A stretch of DNA of 12,226 bases from Actinomycetota bacterium (GCA_005787645.1 SYAM01000117.1:1-12226); one strand, 5' to 3'. Counted from the first letter of the stretch, positions 1-7,549 are shown. The notes: generated by a model not told the origin, from the letters alone. Numbers and translations are program-made.

Positions 1-1076
1 GGATAAGTCGTGCGCCACCCATCAACCTGTTTCCACCAGGCAGTGAGATCAGGTTGGCTCTTGGCGAACTCAGCCTTAAGCGCTGGAACTAACTGCGCCA
101 TAGTCAATCGGACATCACCAACGACCGGAACGTCTGCATGGCGGTTCTTTCCGATTTCGGCAGGGTCGATGTCAGAGTGGATGACTTTTGCGTTAGGGGC
201 AAAGGTCGAGAGTTTTCCAGTCACGCGATCATCGAAACGAGCGCCTAACGTGATGAGCAAGTCCGCTTTCTGTAATGAGGTAACCGCAGCAACGCTGCCA
301 TGCATACCGGGCATACCAACATGAAGATAATGGCTATCCGGAAAAGCCCCTCGCGCCATCAGAGTGGTGACCACTGGCGCACCAACCAACTCGGCGAGCG
401 TGAGCAATTCCTTATGACCGTTAGCTTTGATAACCCCACCGCCGACATAGAGCACCGGTCGAACAGATTGTGCGATGAGCGCGGCAGCATCCTTGATTGA
501 TTGTGAAACCGGTTGCGAATGATCACGATAACCAGGTAGGTCGATATCCTTCGGCCACTGGAAATTCACTCGCTCTTGCAGCGCATCTTTTGCAACGTCG
601 ACAAGAACTGCTCCTGGTCGTCCACTTGCGGCGATGTGATAAGCCTGAGCAATCGCACGTGGGATATCTATCGCTTTGGTGACGAGGTAATTGTGTTTAG
701 TAATTGGCATCGTGATGCCACGAATATCTGCCTCTTGGAATGCATCAGTACCAATAGCGCTCGAGGGAACTTGTCCGGTGATTGCAACCATCGGAACTGA
801 GTCCATCTGCGCATCAGCAATCGGAGTAACGAGGTTGGTGGCACCAGGACCAGAGGTTGCGATACAGGTTCCCACGCGACCAGTGGCTTGTGCATATCCC
901 GTTGCCGCATGACCGGCACCTTGCTCATGTCGAACCAAGATGTGGCGAATCTTGCTGTCATAGATCGGGTCGTAGGCAGGAAGAATCGCGCCACCTGGAA
1001 TTCCGAACATGACATCCACGCCGGCAAGCTCCAATGAACGGATCAAGCTCTGTGCGCCGGTCATCTCCTCGGCCAT
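1..1076 (-). CDS. ilvB: Acetolactate synthase large subunit, N-terminal part (runs off left edge)
   Basis: This is the catalytic subunit of acetohydroxyacid synthase, the ThDP/FAD enzyme that joins pyruvate with pyruvate or 2-oxobutyrate, the first shared step to valine, leucine and isoleucine. The 358 visible codons give the complete N-terminal ThDP-binding domain and the central domain. The catalytic glutamate is Glu51 in RHEQGAGHAA, followed by GYAQATGRVG and SGPGATN. The stretch GTDAFQEADIRGITMPITKH (about residues 109-128) and RFDDRVTGK (280-288) are typical of the family. About 230 C-terminal residues, including the Mg/ThDP diphosphate-binding part, lie beyond the window. The start at 1076 is preceded by GAGGAG (1086-1091) at 9 nt spacing; Met5 is a less likely start. 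It sits downstream of a leader peptide and hairpins (1114-1205) that probably attenuate it. ilvN and ilvC would be expected next, outside the window. Confidence 0.97.
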   Translation of the reverse strand, partial: MAEEMTGAQSLIRSLELAGVDVMFGIPGGAILPAYDPIYDSKIRHILVRHEQGAGHAATGYAQATGRVGTCIATSGPGATNLVTPIADAQMDSVPMVAITGQVPSSAIGTDAFQEADIRGITMPITKHNYLVTKAIDIPRAIAQAYHIAASGRPGAVLVDVAKDALQERVNFQWPKDIDLPGYRDHSQPVSQSIKDAAALIAQSVRPVLYVGGGVIKANGHKELLTLAELVGAPVVTTLMARGAFPDSHYLHVGMPGMHGSVAAVTSLQKADLLITLGARFDDRVTGKLSTFAPNAKVIHSDIDPAEIGKNRHADVPVVGDVRLTMAQLVPALKAEFAKSQPDLTAWWKQVDGWRTTY

Positions 1077-1106
1077 ATCGATTCACTCCTCTATTGATGC
1101 CTATTA

Positions 1107-1146
1107 ATGCGAAATCCCTCAGTGATTCCACTGAGGGATGGCGCAC
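1107..1146 (-). terminator. Attenuator hairpin 2 (terminator-like)
   Basis: A perfect 11-bp stem pairs ATCCCTCAGTG (1139-1129) with CACTGAGGGAT (1124-1114) around the 4-nt loop GAAT. Below a 2x2 internal loop the stem continues with GTGCG (1146-1142) against CGCAU (1111-1107). It lies between the leader stop codon and the ilvB ribosome-binding site, the position of an attenuator terminator. A weakness is the poor U-tract: only TTT follows the main stem. It may therefore be a weak or factor-assisted terminator, or act on translation. Confidence 0.65.
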
Positions 1147-1173
1147 GATCTCTATTTACGCTAGATCGCGCGC
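1141..1173 (-). promoter_or_regulatory. Attenuator hairpin 1 (end of leader peptide with following segment)
   Basis: In the minus-strand RNA, GCGCGCGATCT (1173-1163, inside leader codons 11-15) pairs with AGATCGTGCGC (1151-1141). This gives 11 contiguous pairs including one G-U, closing an 11-nt loop. A ribosome that reaches the leader stop codon would cover the 5' arm; one stalled on the Val/Ile codons would also approach it. The 3' arm shares bases 1142-1146 with the lower stem of the next hairpin, so the two full structures compete. Confidence 0.65.
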
Positions 1174-1205
1174 TCCATAACCACAATAATTACAGCGGTT
1201 GCCAT
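1161..1205 (-). CDS. ilvB leader peptide (14 aa, Val/Ile-rich)
   Basis: A 14-codon frame reads MATAVIIVVMERAI and stops at TAG. Val and Ile make up six of the 14 residues, five of them consecutive (VIIVV, codons 5-9). These are end products of the pathway encoded immediately downstream. The frame lies 84 nt before the ilvB ATG and is followed by two stable hairpins, the arrangement of a ribosome-mediated attenuator. Short leaders rich in branched-chain residues are known before ilvBNC in Corynebacterium glutamicum and before ilv operons in enterobacteria. There is no strong Shine-Dalgarno site. A -10-like hexamer GAGAAT (1212-1217) ends 6 nt before the ATG, so the transcript may begin at or next to the ATG and be translated leaderless. 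The reading frame and composition are seen directly; the role is inferred. Confidence 0.82.
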   Translation of the reverse strand: MATAVIIVVMERAI

Positions 1206-1211
1206 GGCTTC

Positions 1212-1241
1212 ATTCTCGCGGTAAGTGGCGATAACCGTCAA
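1212..1241 (-). promoter_or_regulatory. Probable ilvB operon promoter
   Basis: On the minus strand a -35 hexamer TTGACG (1236-1241) is followed after 18 nt by GAGAAT (1212-1217). The -35 is close to consensus; the -10 lacks the first T of TAnnnT. The predicted transcription start falls at about 1205, the A of the leader-peptide ATG. The -35 forms one arm of a small dyad, GTCAA-7 nt-TTGAC, which might be an operator or chance. Start-site mapping would decide. Confidence 0.55.
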
Positions 1242-1273
1242 CCCCTACTTGACCCCCAACTCCCCCAGGGGGC
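1242..1273 (-). other. G-run tract between ilvD stop and ilvB promoter
   Basis: On the minus strand three runs, GGGGG (1266-1262), GGGGG (1257-1253) and GGGG (1245-1242), follow a CCCCC run (1272-1268) just after the ilvD stop codon. The first C and G runs are separated by one base and form the palindrome CCCCCTGGGGG. C-run/G-run pairing could give a GC-rich hairpin ending the ilvD transcript, but no U-tract follows. The runs stop at the -35 of the ilvB promoter. Function is unknown. Confidence 0.4.
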
Positions 1274-1279
1274 GTGAGG

Positions 1280-2980
1280 TTAGTCGCAGACTGCGCCCTT
1301 AGATGCTGAGCCCACGAGCTTGGAGTACTTGGCCAGGACTCCGCGGGAGTAGCGATGGGAGAGCGGGGCCCACCCCTTCTTCCGTTCGGCGAGTTCGCTA
1401 TCTGAGACCAAGAGATCCAACTGACGGGTCTTGGTGTTGATGCGGATGATGTCGCCGTTGCGGACAAATGCAATCGGGCCCCCATCCACCGCCTCTGGCG
1501 CGATGTGACCAACACATAATCCTGTTGAGCCACCCGAGAAGCGACCATCAGTGAGCAACATCGTGCTCTTACCAAGGCCGGCACCTTTAATGGCACCAGT
1601 GATCATCAACATCTCACGCATTCCGGGTCCCCCCTTGGGACCTTCATAGCGAATGACGAGCACATCGCCATCTTGGATAGAACCATTCTCGAGCGCATCC
1701 ATCGCTTCGCGTTCTCGTTCGAACACCTTCGCTGGTCCTTCGAAAGTCTCAATTCCGATTCCGGCAGTCTTTGTCACCGCTCCCTCCGGTGCAAGTGATC
1801 CACCCAAAATCGTGATTCCGCCAGTGGTATCCATCGGATTCTTCGTCGCGCGCAAGATCTCTCCGTCAGGATCTGGCGGTGATATGTATGCCAAATTCTC
1901 GGCCATCGTCTTACCAGTAACTGTTAACGCATCTCCGTGAAGTAACTTGGCATCAAGTAGCGAGCGCAACACAACAGGAACACCGCCAACCTTGTCGACA
2001 TCGCTCATTACATAACGACCGAATGGTTTGAGGTCCCCAAGCAAAGGCACCTTTGAACCAATGCGATGGAAATCTTCAAGTTCTAGATCGACCTCTGCTT
2101 CGTGAGCAAGCGCCATCAAGTGGAGCACGGCGTTGGTTGAACCACCCAGCGCCATCAAAATTGTGATTGCATTTTCGAATGCCTGCTTGGTCAAGATGTC
2201 CCGAGCGGTAATTCCCTGTCGAATTAATTCGACCACTGCAACACCAGATTTTTTCGCGTAATCATCACGACGACGATCTACAGCAGGTGGCGCTGCTGAT
2301 CCGGGTAGCGACAGACCAATTGCTTCACCAATCGATGCCATAGTGTTTGCGGTATACATACCGCCACACGCGCCCTCACCTGGGCAGATTGCGCGTTCAA
2401 TACGATCAACTTGGTCTTGTGAAATCAAACCACGCGCGCATGCGCCCACTGCTTCGAATGCATCGATGATGGTGACATCTTTACCATCAACATTTCCTGG
2501 CAATGTCGAACCTGCGTAGACGAATACTGAGGCAACATCGAGGCGAGCCGCTGCCATCATCATGCCTGGAAGGGATTTATCGCATCCTGCGAACATCACC
2601 ATGCCATCTAGGCGCTCAGCCTGCATGACAGTCTCGACGGAATCTGCAATTACCTCTCGAGAGACGAGTGAAAAGTGCATCCCTTCATGTCCCATTGAGA
2701 TTCCATCAGAGACGGAGATGGTTCCAAATTGAAGAGGGAATCCCCCTGCTTGATGGACGCCCTCTTTCGATGCCTTGGCCAAGCGATCGAGTGAGAGATT
2801 GCAGGGAGTGATTTCATTCCACGATGATGCAATGCCAATTTGAGGTTTGATCCAATCGTCATCACCCATTCCCACGGCGCGGAGCATGCCGCGTGCTGGT
2901 GCGCGCTCGAGGCCATCAGTAACTGTGCCAGAGCGAGGCTTCATTGGATTTAGCGGGCTATCGCCTGTGTTCTTGGTCAT
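1280..2980 (-). CDS. ilvD: Dihydroxy-acid dehydratase
   Basis: This enzyme dehydrates 2,3-dihydroxy-isovalerate and 2,3-dihydroxy-3-methylvalerate to the 2-oxo acids of valine/leucine and isoleucine synthesis, in the cytoplasm. The 566-residue length is normal for the IlvD/Edd family. Three conserved cysteines that hold the Fe-S cluster are visible: Cys60 in WNEITPCNLS, Cys133 in AGCDKS and Cys205 in GEGACGGMYTANTMAS. Lys135, next to Cys133, corresponds to the Mg-binding carbamylated lysine of the family. The C-terminal part has YEGPKGGPGMREM and LTDGRFSGGSTGLCVGHIAPE, the latter carrying the catalytic serine. The sequence closely resembles mycobacterial IlvD, so a [2Fe-2S] enzyme is likely. 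No Shine-Dalgarno site precedes the ATG; TACTAT sits 6 nt before it, implying a leaderless mRNA. It lies upstream of ilvB on the same strand, but ilvB has its own promoter. Confidence 0.97.
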   Translation of the reverse strand: MTKNTGDSPLNPMKPRSGTVTDGLERAPARGMLRAVGMGDDDWIKPQIGIASSWNEITPCNLSLDRLAKASKEGVHQAGGFPLQFGTISVSDGISMGHEGMHFSLVSREVIADSVETVMQAERLDGMVMFAGCDKSLPGMMMAAARLDVASVFVYAGSTLPGNVDGKDVTIIDAFEAVGACARGLISQDQVDRIERAICPGEGACGGMYTANTMASIGEAIGLSLPGSAAPPAVDRRRDDYAKKSGVAVVELIRQGITARDILTKQAFENAITILMALGGSTNAVLHLMALAHEAEVDLELEDFHRIGSKVPLLGDLKPFGRYVMSDVDKVGGVPVVLRSLLDAKLLHGDALTVTGKTMAENLAYISPPDPDGEILRATKNPMDTTGGITILGGSLAPEGAVTKTAGIGIETFEGPAKVFEREREAMDALENGSIQDGDVLVIRYEGPKGGPGMREMLMITGAIKGAGLGKSTMLLTDGRFSGGSTGLCVGHIAPEAVDGGPIAFVRNGDIIRINTKTRQLDLLVSDSELAERKKGWAPLSHRYSRGVLAKYSKLVGSASKGAVCD

Positions 2981-2986
2981 AAGCAG

Positions 2987-2992
2987 ATAGTA
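2987..2992 (-). promoter_or_regulatory. ilvD -10 element, leaderless start
   Basis: The hexamer TACTAT fits TAnnnT and ends 6 nt upstream of the ilvD ATG, which places the transcription start at or within a base of the start codon. There is no purine-rich ribosome-binding sequence in between. No convincing -35 hexamer is seen 16-19 nt further upstream. Confidence 0.6.
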
Positions 2993-3012
2993 AAGGCACG
3001 GGATACGGGAAA

Positions 3013-3063
3013 GCGAATGCCCTGCCTGTTACCTTATCGTTCTGCGTATTCGCGTGTGATAAG
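3013..3063. repeat. Inverted repeats in the ilvD/MFS divergent spacer
   Basis: Two interleaved 6-bp inverted repeats lie in the 101-bp divergent gap: GCGAAT (3013-3018) with ATTCGC (3048-3053), and CTTATC (3033-3038) with GATAAG (3058-3063). They could be operator half-sites for a regulator controlling the transporter or ilvD, but 6-bp matches at these distances are also easy to get by chance. No regulator gene is adjacent. Confidence 0.25.
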
Positions 3064-3081
3064 ACAAAATCGGAGAAATTA

Positions 3082-4539
3082 ATGACACCCAATAATCCTG
3101 TTTCGGCCCTTGCCCCCGATAGATGGCGGACCCTGTTCGTCATTGCAATCGCCCAGCTGATGGTGGTTCTTGATGCATCCATCGTCAACATTGCTATCCC
3201 GAGCGCTAAAGCAGATCTTGGAATCACCGATGCCAATCAACAGTGGGTTATTACGGCCTACACCCTTGCCTTCGGATCTCTCTTATTGCTTGGCGGGCGA
3301 ATCGCTGACTTTGTGGGGCGCAAACGAATCTTCATCATCGGCTTGCTCGGGTTTGCTGCTGCATCCGCACTCGGCGGAGTCGCATCAACTCAAGAGTTGC
3401 TATTTGCCGCACGCGCCTTACAAGGTGTCTTTGGTGCGCTCTTAGCACCCGCTGCACTCTCGATTGTGAGTGTGACCTTCACTGATCCCAAAGAACGTGC
3501 GCGCGCATTTGGTGTCTATGGAGCAATCTCCGGTGGTGGCGCAGCTATTGGTTTAATACTTGGCGGAGCGCTCACTGAGTATTTCTCATGGCGCTGGTGT
3601 CTTGGCGTAAATACTCCAATCGCCTTGGTCGCAGGGCTATTAGCGTTCAAGTATGTCCATGAATCAAAAGCAGGTGGCGATCACAGTTACGACTTGCCGG
3701 GAACGCTTACCGCATGCGCGGGTCTTTTCGCACTTGTTTATGGTTTTAATGAAGCAGCAACAAAAGGGTGGTCGGCAAATATCACGATTACATTCTTGGT
3801 CGCTTCAGCAATTCTTCTTGTCGCCTTCTTTATCATCGAAAAGAAAGTCAAGAATCCACTAATGCCCCTTCGCGTTTTGAGTGAGCGCAATCGTGGTGGT
3901 TCTTACCTTGGATCCCTAGTTGTTGGCGCCGGACTCTTTTCAATGTTCCTATTCCTGGGCATCTATCTTCAATCGGTATTGGGTTACACCCCACTCAAAG
4001 CTGGCTTTGCTTTCATGCCATTTACTGCAGGAATCATAGTTTTTGCAGGGGTGGCATCGCAATTGCTTCCCAAGGTTGGTCCCCGTCCACTGATGGTTCC
4101 AGGGTTGCTCGCTGCAGCCGTTGGTCTCTTATTGCTCACGCAAATCACTCCTGAAACCTCGTATGTAACGCACGTGCTACCTGCGCTATTGGTTATGAGT
4201 AGCGGCATGGCGCTGGTTTTCATTCCATTGTCATCTACCGCGCTACATGGCGTCGGAAATCGCGATGCCGGCGTTGCAAGTGCACTGATTAATACCAGCC
4301 AACAAGTGGGTGGATCTCTTGGTACTGCGTTGCTCAATACCGTTGCAGCAACTGCAACGACCTCTTACATGACTGCAAATGCAACCAAATCACCACTCTT
4401 TGGTCTGACTCATGGATTCACCGTCGCATTTACAGTGAGTGCGGCATTGCTTGTCGTTGGCGCAATTGTGCTTGCTCTCTTCATCAACATCGGCAAGGAA
4501 GCCGTTATCGAAAATGAAAGTGGCACAGCAGTCCACTAA
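3082..4539 (+). CDS. MFS transporter, DHA2 (EmrB/QacA, 14-helix) drug-exporter type
   Basis: The product is a 485-residue inner-membrane protein made almost wholly of hydrophobic segments, with the length and motifs of 14-helix proton-antiport exporters. The first helix (about residues 17-40) ends in LDASIVNIAIP, the DHA2 motif. Motif A, GGRIADFVGRKR, is at 71-82 between helices 2 and 3. The antiporter motif C region, with GAISGGGAAIG and ILGGAL, is at about 148-164, followed by FSWRW. Related proteins export dyes, antiseptics and antibiotics, and some export metabolites; the substrate cannot be read from the sequence. The ATG at 3082 has GGAGA (3072-3076) at 5 nt spacing, unlike its leaderless neighbours. 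It is divergent from ilvD by 101 bp, convergent with gatB, and alone on the plus strand here. No TetR- or MarR-type regulator is beside it. Confidence 0.93.
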   Translation: MTPNNPVSALAPDRWRTLFVIAIAQLMVVLDASIVNIAIPSAKADLGITDANQQWVITAYTLAFGSLLLLGGRIADFVGRKRIFIIGLLGFAAASALGGVASTQELLFAARALQGVFGALLAPAALSIVSVTFTDPKERARAFGVYGAISGGGAAIGLILGGALTEYFSWRWCLGVNTPIALVAGLLAFKYVHESKAGGDHSYDLPGTLTACAGLFALVYGFNEAATKGWSANITITFLVASAILLVAFFIIEKKVKNPLMPLRVLSERNRGGSYLGSLVVGAGLFSMFLFLGIYLQSVLGYTPLKAGFAFMPFTAGIIVFAGVASQLLPKVGPRPLMVPGLLAAAVGLLLLTQITPETSYVTHVLPALLVMSSGMALVFIPLSSTALHGVGNRDAGVASALINTSQQVGGSLGTALLNTVAATATTSYMTANATKSPLFGLTHGFTVAFTVSAALLVVGAIVLALFINIGKEAVIENESGTAVH

Positions 4540-4562
4540 AGAGAAATTACGCCTGACCTGAA

Positions 4563-6059
4563 CTAACTTAAAAGGCCAAGGAGAAGTTCGCGCACTCGCG
4601 CAGCATCTGCCTGGCCTTTAGTCTCTTTCATTACAGCGCCGATCAGCGCACCTGCAGCAGGCAGATGGCCACTACGAACTTTCTCTGCGATATCAGGTTG
4701 CGCCGCAATTGCTTTTTCGATGGCAGCAATAAGCGAACTTTCATCGGAGACAACTTTGATTCCCTTCGTAGCAATCACCGAATCCGGATCACCTTCACCG
4801 GCAATCACGGAAGCGACAACTTGTCTGGCAAGTTTGTCCGTCAACTCCCCAACTGAAATCAATTCCACTATCCGTGCAACTTGCTTAGGAGAGATACCTA
4901 CCGCGTTCAATTCAATTTCCGCCTCATTGGCTAATCGCGAAATCTCACCCAACCACCAACCGCGCGCTTTTGTCGGGTCAGCGCCCAAGGCGACCGTCTC
5001 TTCGACAAGGTCAACAGCGCCAGCATTGACCATCGCAGCCATCTCTTTGTCGGGAACTTGCCACTGGTCTTGTAAACGCGCTCTGCGCACCGAAGGTTTC
5101 TCAGGTAAATCGCTTCGCAACCGCTCAATCCATTCCGCATCAGGTGCCACGGGAGTGAGATCAGGTTCAGGGAAATAACGGTAATCCTCTGCCTGTTCTT
5201 TGGAGCGACCGGAACGAGTAGCGCCAGTATCTTCCTGGAAGTGGCGCGTCTCCTGAATGACACGCTCGCCCTTATCCAAGAGTCCGGCATGGCGAATCAT
5301 CTCGCCGCGCACAGCACGTTCTACTGAACGGAGCGAGTTCACATTCTTAGTCTCACTGCGCGTTCCTAGTTTTCCCGAACCAGTTGGGGCCAGTGATACG
5401 TTTGCATCGCACCGAAGTGAACCCTGTTCCATCTTCACATCACTGACGCCAAGAGAGCGCAAGATATCGCGCAACTCTTTTACGTAAGCCTTGGCAACCT
5501 CAGGGGCGTACTTTCCAGTTCCTGATACAACTTTTGTGACAATCTCTACAAGAGGAATACCTGCACGATTGTAATCCAAGAGCGAATACTCAGCGCCATG
5601 GATACGACCAGTTGCACCACCTACGTGGAGGGATTTCCCAGTGTCCTCCTCCATATGCACCCGTTCAATCTCAATCCGGAAAGTCTTTATCCCCTCATCA
5701 GTTTCAACCTCGACATCGAGGTATCCATTGGTGCAAATCGGTTCGTCGTATTGAGAAATTTGAAAATTCTTTGGCATGTCTGGGTAGAAGTAATTTTTCC
5801 GTGCGAATCTGCTTTTTGGTGTGATTGCACAGTTAAGAGCTAAACCAATTCGTATCGTGCTCTCAATCGCCTTTTCATTTACAACTGGAAGTGCGCCTGG
5901 CATTCCCAAACAGACTGGACAGGTTTGAGTATTCGGCGCTGCGCCAAACTCCGTGGCACATCCACAGAACATCTTGGTCTGAGTGTTGAGTTCAACGTGC
6001 ACCTCAAGCCCCAAAGATGGTTCGTACTTGGCAACGACTTCTTCGTAAGTAAGAGCCAT
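4563..6059 (-). CDS. gatB: Asp/Glu-tRNA(Asn/Gln) amidotransferase subunit B
   Basis: GatB binds the misacylated tRNA and activates (phosphorylates) the Glu or Asp side chain for amidation, as part of the cytoplasmic GatCAB complex. The 498-residue product starts with YEPSLGLEVHVELNTQTKMF. Four cysteines of the zinc site are visible: Cys32 and Cys34 in MFCGC, Cys47 and Cys50 in TCPVC. The middle has YSLLDYNRAGIPLVEIV, RCDANVSL and ETKNVNS. The C-terminal YqeY-like tRNA-binding domain ends in GALIGAVMKETKGQAD. The frame is open back to 6107, but the start at 6059 is preferred because its A is the last base of the gatA stop (TAATG) and the protein then begins as the family does. That junction implies translational coupling. 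The gene is last in gatCAB and ends in a hairpin. Confidence 0.96.
   Translation of the reverse strand: MALTYEEVVAKYEPSLGLEVHVELNTQTKMFCGCATEFGAAPNTQTCPVCLGMPGALPVVNEKAIESTIRIGLALNCAITPKSRFARKNYFYPDMPKNFQISQYDEPICTNGYLDVEVETDEGIKTFRIEIERVHMEEDTGKSLHVGGATGRIHGAEYSLLDYNRAGIPLVEIVTKVVSGTGKYAPEVAKAYVKELRDILRSLGVSDVKMEQGSLRCDANVSLAPTGSGKLGTRSETKNVNSLRSVERAVRGEMIRHAGLLDKGERVIQETRHFQEDTGATRSGRSKEQAEDYRYFPEPDLTPVAPDAEWIERLRSDLPEKPSVRRARLQDQWQVPDKEMAAMVNAGAVDLVEETVALGADPTKARGWWLGEISRLANEAEIELNAVGISPKQVARIVELISVGELTDKLARQVVASVIAGEGDPDSVIATKGIKVVSDESSLIAAIEKAIAAQPDIAEKVRSGHLPAAGALIGAVMKETKGQADAARVRELLLGLLS
4571..4619. terminator. Bidirectional terminator-like hairpin at MFS/gatB convergence
   Basis: AAAGGCCA (4571-4578) and TGGCCTTT (4612-4619) are perfect inverted repeats; a bulged A then two more GG/CC pairs extend the stem. 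The loop contains an inner GCGC-ACTC-GCGC hairpin (4590-4601). On the minus strand the stem runs into TTTT and the gatB stop codon follows; on the plus strand it is followed by the T-rich AGTCTCTTTC. The structure lies in the last codons of gatB, so it could end both converging transcripts. The structure is seen; the function is inferred. Confidence 0.55.
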
Positions 6060-7549
6060 TAGCGCACCACTAAATCTGGAACTTGATGGGTAAGTGGTCC
6101 ATTCCACTTCGAGTTCAACTCGCGCTCCAAAGCGCCGCCAACTAAGTAAAGGCGATCATCTTTCATCGCCGGCGCGATGATTTGGAAACCAACGGGTAGA
6201 CCCTCTGAGAGTCCCGCAGGCAGGCTCATCGAGGCAACTCCGGCGAGGTTGACTGGAATGGTCGCAACATCGCTCAAATACATCGCCACGGGATCATTAC
6301 TTTTCTCACCAATCTTGAATGCGACCGTTGGCGTAGTTGGCGAAACGAGAACATCTACTTTCGAATATGCGGCTGCGAAGTCACGCGTGATGAGCGTACG
6401 GACTTTTTGCGCGCTTCCGTAGAACGCATCGTAATAACCAGCCGATAAGGCATATGTTCCGAGGATGATTCGCCGCTTGACTTCATCGCCAAATCCAGCA
6501 TCTCGTGTAAGGCTCATCACCTCTTCTGCACTCTTTGTGCCATCGTCTCCAATACGAAGGCCATAGCGCATCGCATCAAATCGAGCTAAGTTCGATGAAG
6601 CTTCGCTTGGAGCAATCAGATAATAAGCACCTAAAGCGAATCTGAAGTTAGGGCAGGAGACTTCGATAATCTCCGCACCTTGAGATTCCAATATCGCTAA
6701 CGACTCTGCGAATCTGTCGGCAACACCCTTTTCATATCCCGCTCCAGTGAGCTCTTTAACGACGCCGATTTTCATTCCCTTTACATCAGCGCGCTCTGCG
6801 GCTGCAACAACATCGGGAACTGGAGCATTAATGCTTGTTGCATCTTTCGGGTCGTGACCTGCAATCACTTGGTGCAAAAGTGCAGTATCAAGGACCGTTC
6901 TGGCGCATGGTCCGGCCTGGTCCAAACTGGATGAGAAAGCCACTAAGCCATAACGAGAAACGCCACCATATGTGGGTTTTACACCTACCGTTCCCGTGAC
7001 CGCTGCCGGTTGCCGAATGGAACCGCCAGTATCCGTGCCGATTGAAAGTGGTGCTTGGAATGCGGCAAGCGCAGCTGCAGATCCCCCGCCAGACCCTCCA
7101 GGTATCCGATCGGTATCCCACGGGTTGCGAGTTGGACCATAAGCAGAGTTCTCCGTTGAGGAGCCCATCGCAAACTCGTCCATATTCGTCTTCCCGAGAA
7201 TGACCACAGCGGCATCTTTCAATTTTGTGACAACTGTTGCGTCATAAGGTGGTCGCCACCCCTCGAGAATCTTCGAGCCGCAGGTAGTGGGAATTCCTTT
7301 TTGTGCAAGGACATCTTTTAGCGCCAGTGGGACACCATGTAGCGGAGATTTTCTAGCGTCGTGATTCTTATCAGCTAGCTCTGCTTGCGCAAGAGCTCCA
7401 TCAGTATCAACATACAAGAAGGCATGGATCAAGGAATCAGTTTTAGAGATTTGATCAAGATGCGCTTGGGTCACTTCACGGGAAGAAACTTCCTTTTTTG
7501 CGATGAGTGCCGCGAGTTCTGACGCGCTCTTTTTGATGAGATCGCTCAT
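6059..7549 (-). CDS. gatA: Asp/Glu-tRNA(Asn/Gln) amidotransferase subunit A
   Basis: GatA is the glutaminase of GatCAB: it frees ammonia from glutamine and channels it to GatB. The 496-residue length is normal for this amidase-signature enzyme. The Ser-cisSer-Lys triad is visible: Lys78 in PLALKDV, cis-Ser153 in PGGSGGGSAAA and the nucleophile Ser177 in GTDTGGSIRQPAA. The second serine often found in GGSSGGS is glycine here, a variant I recall from actinobacterial GatA. FAMGSSTENSAYGPTRNPWD at about 126-145 is also typical. The ATG overlaps the gatC stop as ATGA, so translation is probably coupled. The presence of GatCAB suggests that Gln-tRNA(Gln), and perhaps Asn-tRNA(Asn), is made by the indirect route. 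Confidence 0.97.
   Translation of the reverse strand: MSDLIKKSASELAALIAKKEVSSREVTQAHLDQISKTDSLIHAFLYVDTDGALAQAELADKNHDARKSPLHGVPLALKDVLAQKGIPTTCGSKILEGWRPPYDATVVTKLKDAAVVILGKTNMDEFAMGSSTENSAYGPTRNPWDTDRIPGGSGGGSAAALAAFQAPLSIGTDTGGSIRQPAAVTGTVGVKPTYGGVSRYGLVAFSSSLDQAGPCARTVLDTALLHQVIAGHDPKDATSINAPVPDVVAAAERADVKGMKIGVVKELTGAGYEKGVADRFAESLAILESQGAEIIEVSCPNFRFALGAYYLIAPSEASSNLARFDAMRYGLRIGDDGTKSAEEVMSLTRDAGFGDEVKRRIILGTYALSAGYYDAFYGSAQKVRTLITRDFAAAYSKVDVLVSPTTPTVAFKIGEKSNDPVAMYLSDVATIPVNLAGVASMSLPAGLSEGLPVGFQIIAPAMKDDRLYLVGGALERELNSKWNGPLTHQVPDLVVR

Noticed and set aside
958..1146. Minus-strand frame of 62 codons across the ilvB start and hairpin 2
   Set aside because: It is out of frame with ilvB and would need translation through the hairpin; no ribosome-binding site. 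The 14-codon leader explains the region better.
4720..5178. Open frame of 152 codons on the plus strand
   Set aside because: It is antisense to gatB and its Ser/Thr/Pro-rich composition is typical of a reverse-strand shadow.
6060..6107. 16-codon N-terminal extension of gatB
   Set aside because: It lies wholly within gatA and lacks family similarity; the TAATG junction at 6059 gives the usual GatB N-terminus.
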